From the NCBI GenBank assembly GCA_035406685.1, contig DAONLM010000129.1, forward strand, positions 1-8,605: DNA of 8,605 nucleotides. Reading direction: 5' to 3'. Both the position numbers and the translations under genes were made by a program. Shown piece by piece: positions 7,091-8,605 of this stretch (positions are counted from its first letter, which is position 1; every line of letters begins with the position of its first letter). The notes under the pieces were generated by a model. The model saw nothing but the letters and a program-made list of their open reading frames with translations. It did not search any database and was not told where the DNA came from. Origin of the DNA: DAONLM01 sp035406685. Lineage in GTDB: Bacteria; Spirochaetota; GWE2-31-10; MWDO01.

Positions 7091-8395
7091 TTAAGTATTA
7101 AAAATTTCTGAAAATTTTATCTTTTTCCCTTTTTTAACATTTACACTTTCTAACAGTTTATCATAAAGTTTCTCTATTTCTATTTCATTTTTAATAGTTT
7201 CACGCAATTGATTATTATTCTTTAGATATTCCATCATTATATTTTTATCTAATTTATCATTATTGGCTTTTAATTTTTCTAAATATTTATCCATATCTTC
7301 ATCAGTAACTTCTATTTTCTCTTTTTCGATTAGATCTTTTATTATTAGAATCGACTTTACCTGCTTTATTGCATTATCTCTTGATTTCTCTTTAAATTCA
7401 TCTTTATTTTTGATATTAAGACTCTTTTGTAAGAATTTTTCATTTCCTCTTGCTTTTGATAATAGATTATTGTAAGAATTTTCTAGTGTTGATTGAATCA
7501 TTGATTCTGGAATCTCTCCTTTATAGCTCTCTGTTAATTTATCAAGTATTTTCTCAATTGTCTTTTCTCTTGAGTACTCTTCAGAATATTTTTTTAATTC
7601 TTTTTCTATCTTCTCCTTAAATTCTTTTGCACTTGAACATTCTGAATCAATATCTTTTACTGTCTCATCCGTTAATTCTGGTATGACCTCCTTTTTTACA
7701 TCAAGAATTTCTACCTCAATTTCTATATCTTTATTATTCTTTTTTCTCTTTAAAGTTTTCTTATCACCTTTTTTTAAACCTATCAAGTCTATTGCAATAT
7801 CCTCTGGATTATTATCATCTATAATTATATGAGTCCCTTCACTTTTTTCTATCTCTTTATCATCCTCTTTTGCTACAAATTTTATGTAGGCAATATCATT
7901 TTTTTCTAATTTACCATCTTTAGATTCTATTGTTGCTATCTCTTTTAAATACTCTTTTATTCTTTTTTCTATATCATCCTTTTCTACGACAATCTCATCT
8001 TTCTCTATTTCTATTTTTGTATAGTCATCGTATTGGAATTCTGGATAAACATCATAAATAAGATCAACTGAATAGTCTTTATCCAGTTCTATATTTTTAT
8101 ACTCTTTAATTGTAGGTATAGAATTAGGTAAAGGCTTTTTTTCCAGTTTATCATAGATATCTTTAAATGCAAGATCAAGAACATCAGCAGATACTTCATT
8201 TAATATAGCATCTTTATATTTTGCCTCGATTAAAGATATTGGAGCCTTACCCTTTCTAAATCCTTTTATTATGATCTCTTTTTGAATTTCTCTTAATTTT
8301 TCATCATACTTTGATTTAATTTCATCCTTTGAAAATGTTATTGTTAATAACATTTGTGAATTTTCTTTTTTTTCTGTTTTAAATTCAAAATTCAT
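7091..8395 (-). CDS. tig: Trigger factor, ribosome-associated chaperone
   Basis: Trigger factor docks at the ribosomal exit tunnel and shields nascent chains before DnaK or GroEL act. The 434-aa length fits. The N-terminal ribosome-binding domain carries the signature GFRKGKAP (45-52) and ends at about 115. A central region at about 162-236 sits where the FKBP-type prolyl isomerase domain belongs. It keeps the GLKKGDKK turn and the strand order, but is about 75 residues long and lacks most of the aromatic residues and the F-P-x-x-Y segment of active enzymes, so isomerase activity is doubtful. The C-terminal arms (about 237-434) include the family landmarks PELTDE and EIPESMI and are strongly helical and charged. 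An in-frame TAA two codons upstream of the ATG rules out a longer form. The Shine-Dalgarno placement is poor: AAGGA lies 14 nt away. It is the first gene of the tig-clpP-clpX-lon operon. Confidence 0.96.
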   Translation of the reverse strand: MNFEFKTEKKENSQMLLTITFSKDEIKSKYDEKLREIQKEIIIKGFRKGKAPISLIEAKYKDAILNEVSADVLDLAFKDIYDKLEKKPLPNSIPTIKEYKNIELDKDYSVDLIYDVYPEFQYDDYTKIEIEKDEIVVEKDDIEKRIKEYLKEIATIESKDGKLEKNDIAYIKFVAKEDDKEIEKSEGTHIIIDDNNPEDIAIDLIGLKKGDKKTLKRKKNNKDIEIEVEILDVKKEVIPELTDETVKDIDSECSSAKEFKEKIEKELKKYSEEYSREKTIEKILDKLTESYKGEIPESMIQSTLENSYNNLLSKARGNEKFLQKSLNIKNKDEFKEKSRDNAIKQVKSILIIKDLIEKEKIEVTDEDMDKYLEKLKANNDKLDKNIMMEYLKNNNQLRETIKNEIEIEKLYDKLLESVNVKKGKKIKFSEIFNT

Positions 8396-8404
8396 TTTTT
8401 ATGT

Positions 8405-8414
8405 ACCAATCCTT
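8405..8414 (-). promoter_or_regulatory. Atypical ribosome binding region of tig
   Basis: On the minus strand the only purine-rich cores before the tig ATG are AAGGA (8414-8410), 14 nt from the start, and GGT (8407-8405), 9 nt away. Neither has the 6-9 nt placement and strong core seen for clpP, clpX and the 194-aa protein. An in-frame TAA at 8401-8399 prevents use of an upstream start. The first gene of the operon may therefore be translated less efficiently, or depend on an A-rich unstructured leader. Confidence 0.45.
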
Positions 8415-8452
8415 TTTTTAGCTTTATTTTTAAGATTATTTATTTAGTTTTA

Positions 8453-8481
8453 AAAGTAACAATTTTTTTAAAAAAAGTCAA
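8453..8481 (-). promoter_or_regulatory. Sigma-70-like promoter of the tig-clpP-clpX-lon operon
   Basis: On the minus strand, TTGACT (8481-8476) matches the -35 consensus at 5 of 6 positions. A 17-nt spacer follows, then TACTTT (8458-8453), preceded by TGT as an extended -10. The spacer contains T7A7, a perfect 14-bp A/T palindrome (8463-8476, overlapping the last -35 base). The predicted start near 8446 leaves a leader of about 50 nt. It is the only well-matched -35 in the upstream region and is correctly oriented for the operon. I saw no CIRCE inverted repeat, so HrcA control is not supported. Confidence 0.65.
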
Positions 8482-8498
8482 ACTCTTTTTATTTCTAC

Positions 8499-8511
8499 GG
8501 GGCAAAAGGGG
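8499..8511. promoter_or_regulatory. Paired C/G tetrads upstream of the tig promoter
   Basis: Two GGGG blocks on the plus strand (8499-8502 and 8508-8511) repeat with a 9-bp period and begin 18 bp upstream of the tig -35. On the minus strand they read CCCCTTTTGCCCC. In DNA this AT-rich they stand out. They may be an operator or part of a second promoter: CCCCTTTT resembles the C-rich -10 of heat-shock sigma-32 promoters, but no convincing matching -35 (CTTGAA) lies at the right distance. The function is inferred from position only. Confidence 0.35.
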
Positions 8512-8535
8512 TATGATTTTATTTTTAGGCAAAAG
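8501..8535. repeat. Direct repeat GGCAAAAG upstream of tig
   Basis: GGCAAAAG occurs at 8501-8508 and again at 8528-8535, 27 bp apart start to start (CTTTTGCC on the minus strand). The first copy lies between the two G tetrads. Two identical 8-mers with a GC core this close together, in an otherwise A/T-only region upstream of a promoter, suggest a protein-binding site; chance remains possible. Confidence 0.35.
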
Positions 8536-8605
8536 TTTTTTAAATTTTTTAAAAAAGTTGTAAAGGATTTTCTTAAAAATTTTGTGATTAATATATAGAA
8601 ATATT

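Larger units (their letters stand above)
8482..8605. other. Upstream regulatory region to the window edge
   Basis: The 124 nt upstream of the tig -35 hold the G tetrads, the GGCAAAAG repeats and an A/T inverted repeat (TTTTTTAAA, 3-nt spacer, TTTAAAAAA, within about 8536-8556). They then continue as AT-rich sequence to the edge. I see no coding frame of useful length and no RNA gene here. The A/T tracts could act as an upstream promoter element. Confidence 0.4.

Noticed and set aside
7263..7475. 70-codon plus-strand open frame antisense to tig.
   Set aside because: Phe/Ser-rich translation is the expected shadow of Lys/Glu-rich coding; no start signal is visible.
8463..8476. T7A7 palindrome considered as an operator or terminator stem.
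   Set aside because: An all-A/T stem without a loop is a poor terminator, and it lies inside the promoter spacer. Such tracts are common throughout the intergenic DNA here, so no separate function is claimed.
8396..8605. CIRCE heat-shock operator searched for ahead of tig.
   Set aside because: No TTAGCACTC/GAGTGCTAA inverted repeat or close variant is present on either strand of the region.

Overview
This window is a very AT-rich bacterial segment. GC looks like roughly 28% by eye (not computed). Coding sequence is rich in Lys, Ile, Glu and Asn, and the intergenic DNA is dominated by A and T runs. All large genes lie on the minus strand. The proteins are typically bacterial: ClpP, ClpX, a LonA-type Lon with no transmembrane insertion, trigger factor and a PIN-PhoH ATPase. 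Nothing present fixes the phylum. A low-GC lineage, perhaps anaerobic or thermophilic, would fit, but this is inference. I see no insertion sequence, CRISPR array, tRNA, rRNA or phage gene.

Region 1 (8605 down to 2675, minus strand) is a protein quality-control operon in the order tig, clpP, clpX, lon. A sigma-70-like promoter (8481-8453) precedes tig. A 43-nt gap separates tig from clpP, and then clpP/clpX and clpX/lon each overlap by the 4 nt ATGA. Trigger factor meets nascent chains at the ribosome. ClpXP and Lon are the two soluble ATP-dependent proteases that remove misfolded or regulated proteins. Active-site motifs are intact in ClpP, ClpX and Lon. The prolyl isomerase domain of trigger factor looks reduced.

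Region 2 (2674 down to 1713) has a 264-nt gene-free AT-rich stretch with a weak inverted repeat, and then an unrecognised 194-aa minus-strand protein with a signal peptide and membrane segments. That gene has its own extended -10 promoter and strong Shine-Dalgarno sequence.

Region 3 (1748-1378) has a bidirectional Rho-independent terminator and a 56-codon plus-strand gene (1542-1712) with a good ribosome binding site. It also has a divergent intergenic region carrying a good promoter for the leftmost gene.

Region 4 (1377 to 1) is a PIN-PhoH family ATPase/RNase-like gene on the minus strand, followed by 54 nt with a small hairpin at the window edge.

Most of the window is conserved housekeeping. 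The least explained parts are the 56-aa gene, the 194-aa membrane protein, and the C-block and repeat arrangement upstream of the tig promoter. I found no convincing evidence for a new multi-gene system.
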